Below, piece after piece: positions 8,549 through 17,330 of a DNA stretch of 64,000 nucleotides. Location: positions 1-64,000 of the forward strand of contig CACMTN010000005.1 in NCBI GenBank assembly GCA_902616615.1, written 5' to 3'. Within the stretch, counting starts at the first letter, position 1; each line of letters begins with the position of its first letter. The notes under the pieces are model-generated. The model was not told where the DNA came from, did not search any database, and saw only the letters and a list, made by a program, of their open reading frames with translations. Made by a program: the position numbers and the translations under genes. Origin of the DNA: an uncultured SAR116 cluster alpha proteobacterium (GTDB lineage Bacteria > Pseudomonadota > Alphaproteobacteria > Puniceispirillales > Marisalimonadaceae).

Positions 8549-9805
8549 ATGAAAATTGCCATTATTGGTTCTGGAATATCAGGACTATCAGCTGCTTTAC
8601 TGTTGTCTCAAAAACACCAAATAACAATATTTGAAATAGATAAAAGATATGGTGGGCATGCGAATACTGTTAAAATTAATAATGAAAATGCAACTATTAA
8701 TGTTGATACTGGGTTCATTGTATTCAATAAATTAAATTATCCAAACTTGGTTGGTTTTTTAAAACATCTTAATGTTGAAACTATTAAATCTGATATGTCT
8801 TTTGCAGTTTCTGCAAGAGATGGGGAATTAGAATATTCAGGTTCCCTCAAAGGAATGTTTGCACAAAAAAAGAATTATTTTAATTTAAAGTTCTATAAAA
8901 TGTTGAGAGATATTATAAGATTTTTTATCTTCGGTTATAAATATGCTTTTCAAGTTAAAGAAAATGAAAATTTAAAAGATTACTTAAATAGATGTAACTT
9001 TAGCGATGAATTTGCAAACGATCATTTAATACCAATGTCGTCTGCAATTTGGTCTTGTCCAGAAAAAGAAATATTAACATTTCCAGCCAAAAATTTACTT
9101 ACTTTTTTTAAGAATCATCAGTTAATTAATTTTTTCGTTAGACCTAAATGGAGAACAGTCAAAGGAGGTTCTGTACAATATGTAAAAAAAGTAATCAAAA
9201 CACTTGAACAGAATAAAAACAATAAACATTTATTAAATACAAAAATTTCTTCAATAACTTCAAAAAGGAAAAAGATTAAAATTGAATATAATAATAGTTA
9301 TGAAACTTTTGATAAAGTTATAATGGCCACTCACCCTGATCAAACATTAAGGTTAATAAAAGATTTAGATAAAAAAACTACAGAAATTTTAAGTAAATTT
9401 AGATACCAGAAAAATACAGTGTTTTTACACTCAGATCCTTCAATGATGCCAAGAAATCGCAAAACCTGGTCTAGTTGGAATTATCTATCTAATAAAAATG
9501 AAAAGTCCTCAACAACATATTGGATGAATCAACTACAAGATTTGAACACCTCATTAAATGTATTTGTTAGCTTGAATCCGTTTAAAATGCCAAATAAATC
9601 TCTAATTCATAAAAAAATTGTATATGAGCATCCTATTTTTAATAATAGTACAAATGAAGCTCAAATGCTGATTAATAAAATTCAAGGAAAAGATAATATT
9701 TACTATGCAGGTGCTTGGTTAGGATACGGTTTCCACGAAGATGGATTATCATCAGCAATCAAAATTTCAAAATTTTTTGATATAAAAGTGCCATGGATAG
9801 AATAA
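8549..9805 (+). CDS. FAD-dependent amine-oxidase-like oxidoreductase (COG2907)
   Basis: A 418-residue flavoprotein with an N-terminal Rossmann motif (IAIIGSGISGLSAALLL, residues 3-19), the FEIDKRYGGHANTV block that follows, and a C-terminal YYAGAWLGYGFHEDGLSSA FAD-binding block. This is the COG2907 type usually found next to DUF1365 and a cyclopropane-fatty-acid-synthase-like gene, exactly as here (15 bp to DUF1365). In Rhodobacter sphaeroides a comparable cluster is part of the singlet-oxygen response. A role in modifying membrane fatty acids is likely, but the reaction is not established. Confidence 0.88.
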   Translation: MKIAIIGSGISGLSAALLLSQKHQITIFEIDKRYGGHANTVKINNENATINVDTGFIVFNKLNYPNLVGFLKHLNVETIKSDMSFAVSARDGELEYSGSLKGMFAQKKNYFNLKFYKMLRDIIRFFIFGYKYAFQVKENENLKDYLNRCNFSDEFANDHLIPMSSAIWSCPEKEILTFPAKNLLTFFKNHQLINFFVRPKWRTVKGGSVQYVKKVIKTLEQNKNNKHLLNTKISSITSKRKKIKIEYNNSYETFDKVIMATHPDQTLRLIKDLDKKTTEILSKFRYQKNTVFLHSDPSMMPRNRKTWSSWNYLSNKNEKSSTTYWMNQLQDLNTSLNVFVSLNPFKMPNKSLIHKKIVYEHPIFNNSTNEAQMLINKIQGKDNIYYAGAWLGYGFHEDGLSSAIKISKFFDIKVPWIE

Positions 9806-9820
9806 TAATTAGAGATCATA

Positions 9821-10630
9821 ATGAAACCTATTACTGGTAATATAAAATTTTTTGAAGCAAATATAACTCATCAAAGACATGGTAATAAAAATCATTTCTT
9901 TACAAATAAAACAAACGCAGTATTAATTGACTTGAAAAATAAATCTCAAAAAAAAATACCCAAATACCCTTCATTATTTTCTTTAAAAAAATTCAATCTA
10001 CTTACTTGGAGTGCTTCCAAACATGGAAGCCAATGTGAATTTTCTACATCTAATGATCTTTATAAATTTATTAAAAATTTGTGCAACGCGAACACAAAAG
10101 ATAATAAGGAAATTCATAGTATAAAATTGTTAACTTTCCCAAAAGTTTTAAATTTTGGTTTTAACCCACTTTCAGTTTATTTTTGTTATGATAAAAAAGG
10201 ATTGCTAATTCATTCAATTTTTGAAGTTAGAAACACTTTTGGAGATATGCACCATTATGTTTTACAAAATATAAATCTAAAAAAAATTACTCAAAAAACA
10301 ACTAAGAAACTATTTGTATCTCCATTTTATCCAAAAAAGGGAAGTTATAAATTATTTGCAAACTACATCCATGATAAGATCATGATTTCAGTGGAATATA
10401 CCTTAAAGAATGAAAAAGTTTTTATAGCTACTATGAAATTAAAAGAAATTAAATTTAATAATTTGAACATCTTAAAGGCATTTTTAAAATGTTCTATATA
10501 TCCAGGTAAAATTTGGATAAATATTCATTTACAAGCATTCATTCTCTGGTTTAAAAGAATAAGTCTTTACAAAATCCCTCCTAGTGAAAAAATTAAACAT
10601 TCATTTGGAATTGAAGTATCAAAAGATTAA
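9821..10630 (+). CDS. DUF1365 family protein
   Basis: A 269-residue protein with the DUF1365 hallmarks: an early HQRHGNKNHFF block, LTFPKVLNFGFNPLSVYFCYD, and EVRNTFGDMHHYVL. The family has no proven activity and almost always travels with the FAD oxidoreductase and the cfa-like methyltransferase that flank it here at 15 and 26 bp. It is probably a working part of the same lipid-modifying pathway. Confidence 0.9.
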   Translation: MKPITGNIKFFEANITHQRHGNKNHFFTNKTNAVLIDLKNKSQKKIPKYPSLFSLKKFNLLTWSASKHGSQCEFSTSNDLYKFIKNLCNANTKDNKEIHSIKLLTFPKVLNFGFNPLSVYFCYDKKGLLIHSIFEVRNTFGDMHHYVLQNINLKKITQKTTKKLFVSPFYPKKGSYKLFANYIHDKIMISVEYTLKNEKVFIATMKLKEIKFNNLNILKAFLKCSIYPGKIWINIHLQAFILWFKRISLYKIPPSEKIKHSFGIEVSKD

Positions 10631-10656
10631 TTAAATATAAATAGGTTATAAAATTA

Positions 10657-11829
10657 ATGAGTTTTTGGAATAATTTATTTTTAAGTGGCATAAGAAATTT
10701 TCCTTATGGGTCAATTGAAATTGAATGGCCAAACGGTAAAGTTGAAAAGATTTGTGCAAGCAAAACTGGTCCTATTGCAAATTTAAAAATTGCTGATGAT
10801 AAGGTTGTTAAAGAAATTATAAATGGTGGTTCTGTTAAATTTGCAGAATTATATATGGCCAAAAGATTAACATCTTCGGACTTAACAACTTTAATGCATT
10901 ATTTTGCTCTAAATAATGATGAAGCTGAAGACACTTTCAAAATTTCTATACTGAAATATTTCTTCAATAATTTTTCACATTTTAAAAATAAAAATAGTCA
11001 ATATCAAGCAAAGAAAAATATTTCTTATCACTATGATTTAGGAAATAAATTTTATAGTTATTGGTTAGATAAATCTATGACATATTCTTCAGCAATTTTT
11101 TCCAAACCAACTGATACCCTAGAGATTGCTCAAACACATAAATATAAAAAACTTGCAGAACTAGTTTCAATAAAAGATGGTGACAGCATTTTAGAAATTG
11201 GTTGTGGTTGGGGTGGTTTTTCTGAATTTCTAGGTAAAGAGTACGATTGTAAAATAACAGCAATTACAATTTCAAAAGAGCAATATAATTTTGCAAAAAA
11301 AAGAATAAAAAACGCAAATCTAGATAATAGGATTGATATAAGATATTGCGATTATCGAAATATTGATGGCAAATTTGATAAAATATTGTCAATTGAAATG
11401 TTTGAAGCTGTTGGAAAAGAATATTGGAACAAATTTTTTAGTAAACTAAGAAATATTTTGAATCCTGATGGATATGTTGGACTTCAATTAATTACAATTG
11501 ATGATAAAATATATGAAGTTTATAAAAATAACCCAGACTTTATACAAAAATATATTTTTCCTGGGGGAATGTTACCTTCTTTTAAAATACTTACAAATGT
11601 TGTAACTAAAAATAACTTTTATATTGATAGCGTAAATAGTTTTTCAAATGATTACGCAAAAACATTAAGTATTTGGAATGAAAGTTTTAACAAAAATTGG
11701 AAAAAGATTGAGAAGCTTGGATTTGACGAAACTTTTAAATTAATGTGGAATTATTATTTATCATACTGTGAAGGCGGCTTTTTATCAAAAAATATTGATT
11801 TAAAACAAATAAAATTGAACATTAATTAA
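10657..11829 (+). CDS. cfa: Cyclopropane-fatty-acyl-phospholipid synthase family methyltransferase
   Basis: A 390-residue SAM-dependent methyltransferase. The segment SYHYDLGNKFYSYWLDKS (about 123-140) binds the acyl chain and bicarbonate in Cfa enzymes. SAM motif I is LEIGCGWGGF at 179-188, and the conserved KILSIEMFEAVGKEYW and PGGMLPS blocks follow. It would add a methylene or methyl group to unsaturated phospholipid acyl chains at the membrane. It is the last gene of the operon and shares a TTAA stop with the convergent SnoaL-like gene. Whether it makes cyclopropane, or a methylated or furan precursor, cannot be told. Confidence 0.9.
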   Translation: MSFWNNLFLSGIRNFPYGSIEIEWPNGKVEKICASKTGPIANLKIADDKVVKEIINGGSVKFAELYMAKRLTSSDLTTLMHYFALNNDEAEDTFKISILKYFFNNFSHFKNKNSQYQAKKNISYHYDLGNKFYSYWLDKSMTYSSAIFSKPTDTLEIAQTHKYKKLAELVSIKDGDSILEIGCGWGGFSEFLGKEYDCKITAITISKEQYNFAKKRIKNANLDNRIDIRYCDYRNIDGKFDKILSIEMFEAVGKEYWNKFFSKLRNILNPDGYVGLQLITIDDKIYEVYKNNPDFIQKYIFPGGMLPSFKILTNVVTKNNFYIDSVNSFSNDYAKTLSIWNESFNKNWKKIEKLGFDETFKLMWNYYLSYCEGGFLSKNIDLKQIKLNIN

Positions 11830-12251
11830 GACTTTGATTTGAATAAAAATAAACTCAATTTATAGAAATAACCAATAAACGGAATTTTAATGAAGAGACC
11901 ACTAAGTGAATCCCAATAATCAATATGAGAAATTACTTTCCCATCATCATTCAAAAATAATTCACTCATACCTTCAATAGTCTGCATGGACCCAAAAGCA
12001 AAGAAAGTCATTTTCCATTTCAAAAATACTCTTTGTTTATTAATTGAAAAATCAAGGACAAAAAACTGAGGTTCCTTTACATTTTCAAACATATGATAAA
12101 AAATATTTTTAAAAGCATATATTCCTTTGATATTATTAAATGGATCTACAAAAATTATATCTTTAGAGACTAGGTTATCGAATTCATTTATATTATCAAG
12201 GGAAAGATTACTAAATAAATTGATATATTTTTTAACTAATTTTTTTTCCAT
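11826..12251 (-). CDS. SnoaL/NTF2-like protein
   Basis: A 141-residue protein with the pattern of small NTF2-fold proteins: an N-terminal helix pair, DNLVSKDIIFVDPFNNIKG, and the SHIDYWDSLSG ending. Members are often ketosteroid-isomerase-like or act as accessory proteins. It is 9 bp behind the SDR gene on the same strand and convergent with cfa. The same trio (SDR, SnoaL-like, cfa cluster) appears in other alphaproteobacteria, so it is probably part of the lipid-modification locus. Confidence 0.8.
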   Translation of the reverse strand: MEKKLVKKYINLFSNLSLDNINEFDNLVSKDIIFVDPFNNIKGIYAFKNIFYHMFENVKEPQFFVLDFSINKQRVFLKWKMTFFAFGSMQTIEGMSELFLNDDGKVISHIDYWDSLSGLFIKIPFIGYFYKLSLFLFKSKS

Positions 12252-12260
12252 ATCAAAATT

Positions 12261-13028
12261 TTATATTATAAATTTTTTAATAAAATAAGAAGAGATTCTA
12301 TCAGGTAGATAACTAAATATCTTCATAAAAAAAGAAAATGACAATGGAAAGGAAAATTCAAATTTTTTTGATTTCATGTTTTTAAAAATTAAATCAGCTG
12401 CATCGTCAACATTCATTAAACCTGGCATATAAAAATTATTTATTGAAGTTGCTTGCGTGTCTACAAAGCCTGGACTGCATATTTGTACTTTTATGCCTTT
12501 GGGGTTAAGATCATATCGAATAGATTGAGCAAATGATCTTAATGCTGCCTTAGTTGGACCATACGCAGCAGCTTTAGGCAACCCAATCCATCCAGATAAG
12601 CTAGACATAATAATTATGTGACCATTTTGTTTATTTATTAGGCCAGGTAAAAAAGCTTCATAAGAGTTCAAAACACCTAAGTAATTAATATTTATATGTT
12701 TTTGATAAATCTCCAAGTTAATTTCTGACGCATTTACTGGTGAATAAATACCTGCATTTAAAAAAAGTAAATCAGGTACTTCAACTTTTTTTGCTAATAT
12801 TTTTAATTTTTTAAAATCCTGTACATCGCATGAGAAATATTTAAAGGACTGTTTATTTGTTAAAATACTCTCACTTATTGACTGTAACTTAGTTAAACTT
12901 CGACTTATTCCAATAACTTTCCAATTATTTTTTATTAATAATTTAGTAAAAGCTGCACCTATTCCTTCACTTGCACCAGTGATAATAGCAACTTTATGTT
13001 CCTTTTTATGATTTTTTGAATTATTCAT
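12261..13028 (-). CDS. Short-chain dehydrogenase/reductase
   Basis: A 255-residue classical SDR with the TGASEGIGAAF nucleotide-binding motif (about 18-28), FLNAGIY in place of NNAG, catalytic Ser in IIMSSLSGW and YGPTKAA with the catalytic Tyr and Lys. The C-terminal 30 residues are hydrophobic and basic, perhaps a membrane association. It shares the minus strand with the upstream coiled-coil protein (12 bp) and the SnoaL-like gene. A partner in the lipid locus is likely, and the substrate is unknown. Confidence 0.88.
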   Translation of the reverse strand: MNNSKNHKKEHKVAIITGASEGIGAAFTKLLIKNNWKVIGISRSLTKLQSISESILTNKQSFKYFSCDVQDFKKLKILAKKVEVPDLLFLNAGIYSPVNASEINLEIYQKHININYLGVLNSYEAFLPGLINKQNGHIIIMSSLSGWIGLPKAAAYGPTKAALRSFAQSIRYDLNPKGIKVQICSPGFVDTQATSINNFYMPGLMNVDDAADLIFKNMKSKKFEFSFPLSFSFFMKIFSYLPDRISSYFIKKFII

Positions 13029-13040
13029 GTAAATGATAAA

Positions 13041-13742
13041 CTAAATTTTACAGTTTTGATATCGAACTATAACAGCTCCTCTTACTTTTGATTTAAGAAT
13101 TTTTATATTAACAGAAAATTTTCCTGCCATTATGTTTCTTGTAATCGGTAAATTACCTTCAACTATATCATTATTTCCTAAATAAATAAATATTACCCTA
13201 ATTGGTTTAGACGGATCAAAATAAGGATTATCAGTTACTGTATCAGAAATATTACCTTCAACTTTTACTTTTAATCCACCTGATAATAATAATAAAGTAC
13301 TTTCAGGGGGTATAAAAGATTGTGTTGAAACTGCTAATTCTCGAAAATCATATTTACTGCATTTTTTGTTATAACCAAGTAACCTCAATACATCGATCAT
13401 ATCCTTTTCAGGAACACCCTTAGCTAAATTAGATGCAAGTATATTTTTCGCATTTCTACCAAAATCAGTTTCTGGATTTTTTATATTTTGAGTATTTAGC
13501 GCTAAATTTGCTTCTTTAAGCTTTAGTCTTATATCAGATAATTTTCTATCTAATTCAATTTTTTGGTCATTAAAATCGTTTATTATTTTTTCATTTTCTT
13601 GAATTAAAACCAATTTATCACGATTACCAAGCCACCATCCGATTAATAGGGCTGTAATTATAACTAAAAGTCTAAAAAAATAATTTAATATTAATTTAAA
13701 CTGTTTTTGCCTATATTTATTTTGTGCTTGATAAAAATCCAA
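13041..13742 (-). CDS. Membrane-anchored coiled-coil protein of unknown function
   Basis: A 233-residue protein with one membrane segment (about 22-40, LLVIITALLIGWWLG), a coiled-coil-like stretch rich in K, E, L, N and Q (about 45-85), and a C-terminal globular part with several beta-like stretches ending in a Cys (YQNCKI). The N-terminal cytoplasmic stub of about 20 residues is basic, so the C-terminal domain would face the periplasm. I do not recognise a family. It lies 12 bp before the SDR gene on the same strand. Confidence 0.7.
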   Translation of the reverse strand: MDFYQAQNKYRQKQFKLILNYFFRLLVIITALLIGWWLGNRDKLVLIQENEKIINDFNDQKIELDRKLSDIRLKLKEANLALNTQNIKNPETDFGRNAKNILASNLAKGVPEKDMIDVLRLLGYNKKCSKYDFRELAVSTQSFIPPESTLLLLSGGLKVKVEGNISDTVTDNPYFDPSKPIRVIFIYLGNNDIVEGNLPITRNIMAGKFSVNIKILKSKVRGAVIVRYQNCKI

Positions 13743-13866
13743 ACTTAAACCTTGAATATTTTTTTTTTTATCTTTTATATTTTATGTATAATAAATCAAT
13801 ATCTTTTTTAACGGTAAAAAAATCATAAAACATATAAAAATAATTAATCAAAGAGCTTGGCAAAGA

Positions 13867-14430
13867 ATGTTATCAGGACGAAAACTCGACATTTTGTCTC
13901 CATCTCCATTGGATATAGAAATTGAAGATATTGCTTTAGGCCTATCAAGAGTTACGAGATGGAATGGTCAAACTAATGGAAAACATCCATATTCAGTTGC
14001 TCAACATTCTATTTTAGTTGAAGAACTCTTCAACATTGAATATCCAACCTTAGATAAAAAATGGAATTTAGCAGCTCTACTTCATGACGCACCAGAGTAT
14101 GTGATAGGAGATCTAATAACACCATTTAAATATGCTCTCAATAACAGTTATAGATATGTTGAAGATAATTTAATGAAAGCTATTTATCTTAGGTTTGGAT
14201 TGCCAGCTTTACTACCTAAAAACATTGAATCTAAAATTAAAAAAATTGATAAAGCTCTTGCCTGGTTTGAAGCTATTGATTTAGCTGGTTATGAAGAAAA
14301 AGAAGCCTCAGAAATAATTAAAAAGCCAAATTTGATTTCCAAACATCGAAATATTGTTGCACTGTCTACTAATGTCGTCGAAAAAAAATTTCTAAAAAGA
14401 TTTCAAGAAATAATTACAAAAATTTCTTAA
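13867..14430 (+). CDS. HD-domain phosphohydrolase, YfbR-like
   Basis: A 187-residue HD protein. The metal-binding set is visible: an early H in YSVAQHSILVE, the HD pair in LLHDAPEYVIGDL near residue 76, and a later D. This pattern, with SGRKLDILSPSP at the start, fits YfbR/5'-deoxynucleotidase-type hydrolases common in alphaproteobacteria. It would remove phosphate from a deoxynucleoside monophosphate, though the substrate is inferred. Its stop shares a TTAA with the convergent FMN oxidase gene. Confidence 0.85.
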   Translation: MLSGRKLDILSPSPLDIEIEDIALGLSRVTRWNGQTNGKHPYSVAQHSILVEELFNIEYPTLDKKWNLAALLHDAPEYVIGDLITPFKYALNNSYRYVEDNLMKAIYLRFGLPALLPKNIESKIKKIDKALAWFEAIDLAGYEEKEASEIIKKPNLISKHRNIVALSTNVVEKKFLKRFQEIITKIS

Positions 14431-15539
14431 TATCCCTCTTCAAGTAATGGGAAAGCACTTAATACATTTTTAGAAGCAAATGCGTAATCTTTGCTTAAAT
14501 AACTTTGATCAAGTTCTGACAATGAGTTTAATCCGAGCAATCTTAAGCCTGTCAAAATTTCAGTTTCTAGTATTTCAAGCATTCGAAAAATAGCTTTAGA
14601 TCCTCCAGCAGCAGCAGCAAATCCCTGAAGCCTTCCAATGCCAACACAATCCGCTCCTAATGCAAGTGCTTTTAAAACATCTGTGCCTCGCATTATACCT
14701 CCATCAAAAATGATCTTTGCTCTATTTTCAACAACCTCAACAATTTCTGGCAAAACATTCAAACCACCAACTCCAAAATCTAACTGTCTTCCACCATGAT
14801 TAGAAACATAAATTATTTCAACACCATGTTTTATTGCCAATAAAGCATCCTCTTTAGTAGCTATACCTTTTATTATAATTGGCAAATCACAATAAGATTT
14901 AATCCTATCAATATCTTTCCATGAAAATCGCATTTGGTGCTCAAAACCACTTGCACTTTGTCTTGATGTTGTCCTATACCTCTTTGCAAGATCTCTTTCT
15001 CTTCTTCCATAAGCGTCTAAATCGACTGTCAAACATATACCTGCATAGTCACAGTCAATAGCACTTTTGATCTGGTCATCAACCCAATTTTGGTTCCCTC
15101 GTACATACAATTGAAAAAGTTTTGGATAATTAACGCTTTTCGCAACTTCTTTTAATCCAGGCATACAAGTAGAGCTAATCATGTGCAATATACCAAATTC
15201 AGATGCCGCAATTGTTGGAGCAATTCCTGCTCCTTCAACAAAATCTTGCATTGAGCCTATAGGTGCAAGAATTACTGGCATTCTTAACGAATGACCAACT
15301 AAGTTAATAGATATATCAACATTTTCAACATCTCTTAATACCCTTGGTCTAAATGCTAAACTGTCAAGAGCAAATCTATTTCTTTTAAAGGTTGTCTCAG
15401 TTTCAGCAGCACCAATTAGATAATCCCAAGTTTCTTTTGAAAGTTTTGCTTTAGCTCTTTTGGCAAATTCATGAAGAACTAAATATTCTTCACCTTCAAT
15501 TTTGCTGCCTAATTTATTTTCAACCATATTGTTCTCCAA
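14427..15539 (-). CDS. FMN-dependent alpha-hydroxy-acid oxidase/dehydrogenase
   Basis: A 370-residue TIM-barrel flavoenzyme of the LldD/glycolate oxidase family, oxidising an alpha-hydroxy acid such as L-lactate to the keto acid. Visible are the FMN region VILAPIGSMQD, LTVDLDAYGRRERD, the catalytic VSNHGGRQLDFG block with the active-site His and Arg, and the DGGIMRGTDVLKALALGADCVGIG phosphate loop. There is no membrane segment. The L-lactate role is one option among several. It is divergent from tRNA-Leu with a small hairpin between them. Confidence 0.88.
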   Translation of the reverse strand: MENNMVENKLGSKIEGEEYLVLHEFAKRAKAKLSKETWDYLIGAAETETTFKRNRFALDSLAFRPRVLRDVENVDISINLVGHSLRMPVILAPIGSMQDFVEGAGIAPTIAASEFGILHMISSTCMPGLKEVAKSVNYPKLFQLYVRGNQNWVDDQIKSAIDCDYAGICLTVDLDAYGRRERDLAKRYRTTSRQSASGFEHQMRFSWKDIDRIKSYCDLPIIIKGIATKEDALLAIKHGVEIIYVSNHGGRQLDFGVGGLNVLPEIVEVVENRAKIIFDGGIMRGTDVLKALALGADCVGIGRLQGFAAAAGGSKAIFRMLEILETEILTGLRLLGLNSLSELDQSYLSKDYAFASKNVLSAFPLLEEGY

Positions 15540-15592
15540 ATTAATAACTCAAACTATATAAAATTTATTATTTAAATCTATAAAAAACTTGC

Positions 15593-15610
15593 CTTAGCCA
15601 AAAAGCTAAG
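15593..15610. promoter_or_regulatory. Short inverted repeat between FMN oxidase and tRNA-Leu
   Basis: A perfect 6-bp inverted repeat (CTTAGC at 15593-15598, GCTAAG at 15605-15610) with a 6-base spacer lies 54 bp before the FMN oxidase start and 24 bp before tRNA-Leu. It may be an operator for the divergent promoter region. The assignment rests on position and symmetry only. Confidence 0.3.
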
Positions 15611-15633
15611 TTACACAACAAATATATGGTTTT

Positions 15634-15720
15634 GCGAGCGTGGCGGAATGGTAGACGCACTGGACTTAAAATCCAGAGTCCGATAAGGACGTGGGGGTTC
15701 AAGTCCCCCCGCTCGTACCA
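15634..15720 (+). tRNA. tRNA-Leu (anticodon UAA)
   Basis: An 87-nt tRNA with a long variable arm, as expected for tRNA-Leu. The acceptor stem is GCGAGCG paired with CGCTCGT (one G-U), the anticodon stem is CTGGA/TCCAG, the loop CTTAAAA gives anticodon TAA, and GGTTCAAGTCC forms the T-loop region. CCA is encoded at 15718-15720. It reads UUA codons, which should be abundant in this AT-rich genome. Confidence 0.97.
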
Positions 15721-15767
15721 TATTATTTGTTTTTGATATCAAACAAATCATATAGGTCATTGTATTA

Positions 15768-16610
15768 ATGGTTATTACTCGTACAAGAGAAGAACTATAT
15801 AAAACCCTAGAAGAATTTTCTAAACAACCAGGTAAATTAGCATTAATTCCTACTATGGGTAATTTACATGATGGACATTTATCCCTAATAAAATTGGCTA
15901 AACTAAAAGCATCAAAAACAATTACAACAATATTTGTTAATCCTCTTCAATTTGGTAAGAATGAAGACTTTAAAAAATATCCAAGAACTGAAAAATTAGA
16001 TATAGAAAAATTAAAAAAAGAACATTGTGATATTTTATTTATTCCTAGAAGTGGTGAAGAAGTATTTTCAAAAATCGAAAAAGTTAAAAGTTTAAATTCT
16101 GGAAGTCTTGGATCTGAGCTTTGTGGAAAAATAAGACCTGGACATTTTGATGGAGTATTGACTGTTGTAAATAGATTATTTGAATTAATAAATCCAGATG
16201 TAGCTGTCTTTGGTGCAAAAGATTATCAACAACAAATTTTAATAAAAAAAATGGCTGAATCATTACATCCTCAAATATCTCTTATAAAAGCTCCTATAAT
16301 AAGATCAAAAAATGGTATTGCTCTTTCTTCAAGAAATAATTATTTGTCTGAAAAAGAATTAGAAATTGCCACTAACTTATTTAAGTGTCTTCAATATAGT
16401 GTAAATTCTTATCAGAAAAGAGAAAAGTTAAATAAAATATTAGATAACGCCAATTCATTTTTAGTGTCTAAAAACCTAATACCTGATTATTTTGAATTGA
16501 GAGACAGCGAGCTTAATGTAATCTCAAAAAATAATTATCAAGGTAATAAAGTATTTCTAGGATCTGTTAGGATAAACGATACTAGATTAATTGATAATAT
16601 TGAATTTTAA
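15768..16610 (+). CDS. panC: Pantothenate synthetase
   Basis: A 280-residue PanC, which joins pantoate and beta-alanine with ATP to make pantothenate for CoA. The first ATP motif PTMGNLHDGHLSL lies at 28-40, followed by FVNPLQFGKNEDF, the LCGKIRPGHFDGVLTVVNRLF block, FGAKDYQQ, and the KMSKS-like LSSRNNYL. Length is typical. No panB or panD is in the window. The rhomboid gene starts at the base right after its stop. Confidence 0.96.
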   Translation: MVITRTREELYKTLEEFSKQPGKLALIPTMGNLHDGHLSLIKLAKLKASKTITTIFVNPLQFGKNEDFKKYPRTEKLDIEKLKKEHCDILFIPRSGEEVFSKIEKVKSLNSGSLGSELCGKIRPGHFDGVLTVVNRLFELINPDVAVFGAKDYQQQILIKKMAESLHPQISLIKAPIIRSKNGIALSSRNNYLSEKELEIATNLFKCLQYSVNSYQKREKLNKILDNANSFLVSKNLIPDYFELRDSELNVISKNNYQGNKVFLGSVRINDTRLIDNIEF

Positions 16611-17330
16611 ATGTTTTTTTTTCCGTTTGCAGATGAAAATCCTACAAACAGTAAACCAATTATTTCTTGGTTAATAATATTCACTTGTTCATCTGTTTTT
16701 CTTAGCCAAATTTTTGATCCTACATATATAAAAGAACAAACGTTTTTAAGTTTTGGCATGATACCAGCAATATTATTTGGATATTCTGAGTTATCTGGAC
16801 CTCTGAAAATCATACCACCTTCTTTATCAGTTTTAACTTCCATGTTTTTACATGGTGGTTGGATGCATATAATTGGCAATATGACCTATCTATATATCTT
16901 TGGAGATAATATTGAAGAAAGGTTAGGAAAATTAAAATTTATTATTTTTTATTTGGTTACTGGAATTTTTGCAGCTTTTACACAAGCTATAATTGATCCT
17001 ACATCAACAATACCAATGATTGGGGCATCAGGAGCAATTGCTGGTATACTTGGAGGATATTTAGTTTTATACCCTAAGGCAAATATAAAAGTTTTATTCT
17101 GGTTTATAATTTTTGTAAAAGTAATTAAAATTAGAGCTTTCATTGTTCTTGGAGGTTGGATAATAATTCAATTCATTAGTTTTAATGGAACTGATTTAAA
17201 TTCGGGGGGTGTTGCATATGCTGCACACATTGGTGGATTTATATCAGGAGTACTTTTAATAAATATAATGAAAAATAAAATTACTCAAAAAAATAAAATC
17301 CTAAATGGTTCTGTCCCTAATTCTAAATAA
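16611..17330 (+). CDS. Rhomboid-family intramembrane serine protease
   Basis: A 239-residue integral membrane protease with about six membrane segments. The catalytic Ser is in GASGA (Ser140) and the partner His is in YAAHIGGF (His206). The HGGWMHIIGNM loop (81-91) matches the rhomboid L1 to TM2 region. It cuts transmembrane substrates within the bilayer. Its ATG follows the panC stop with no gap, so the two are translationally linked although their roles are not obviously related. It ends at the base before the convergent cinA-like gene. Confidence 0.92.
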   Translation: MFFFPFADENPTNSKPIISWLIIFTCSSVFLSQIFDPTYIKEQTFLSFGMIPAILFGYSELSGPLKIIPPSLSVLTSMFLHGGWMHIIGNMTYLYIFGDNIEERLGKLKFIIFYLVTGIFAAFTQAIIDPTSTIPMIGASGAIAGILGGYLVLYPKANIKVLFWFIIFVKVIKIRAFIVLGGWIIIQFISFNGTDLNSGGVAYAAHIGGFISGVLLINIMKNKITQKNKILNGSVPNSK

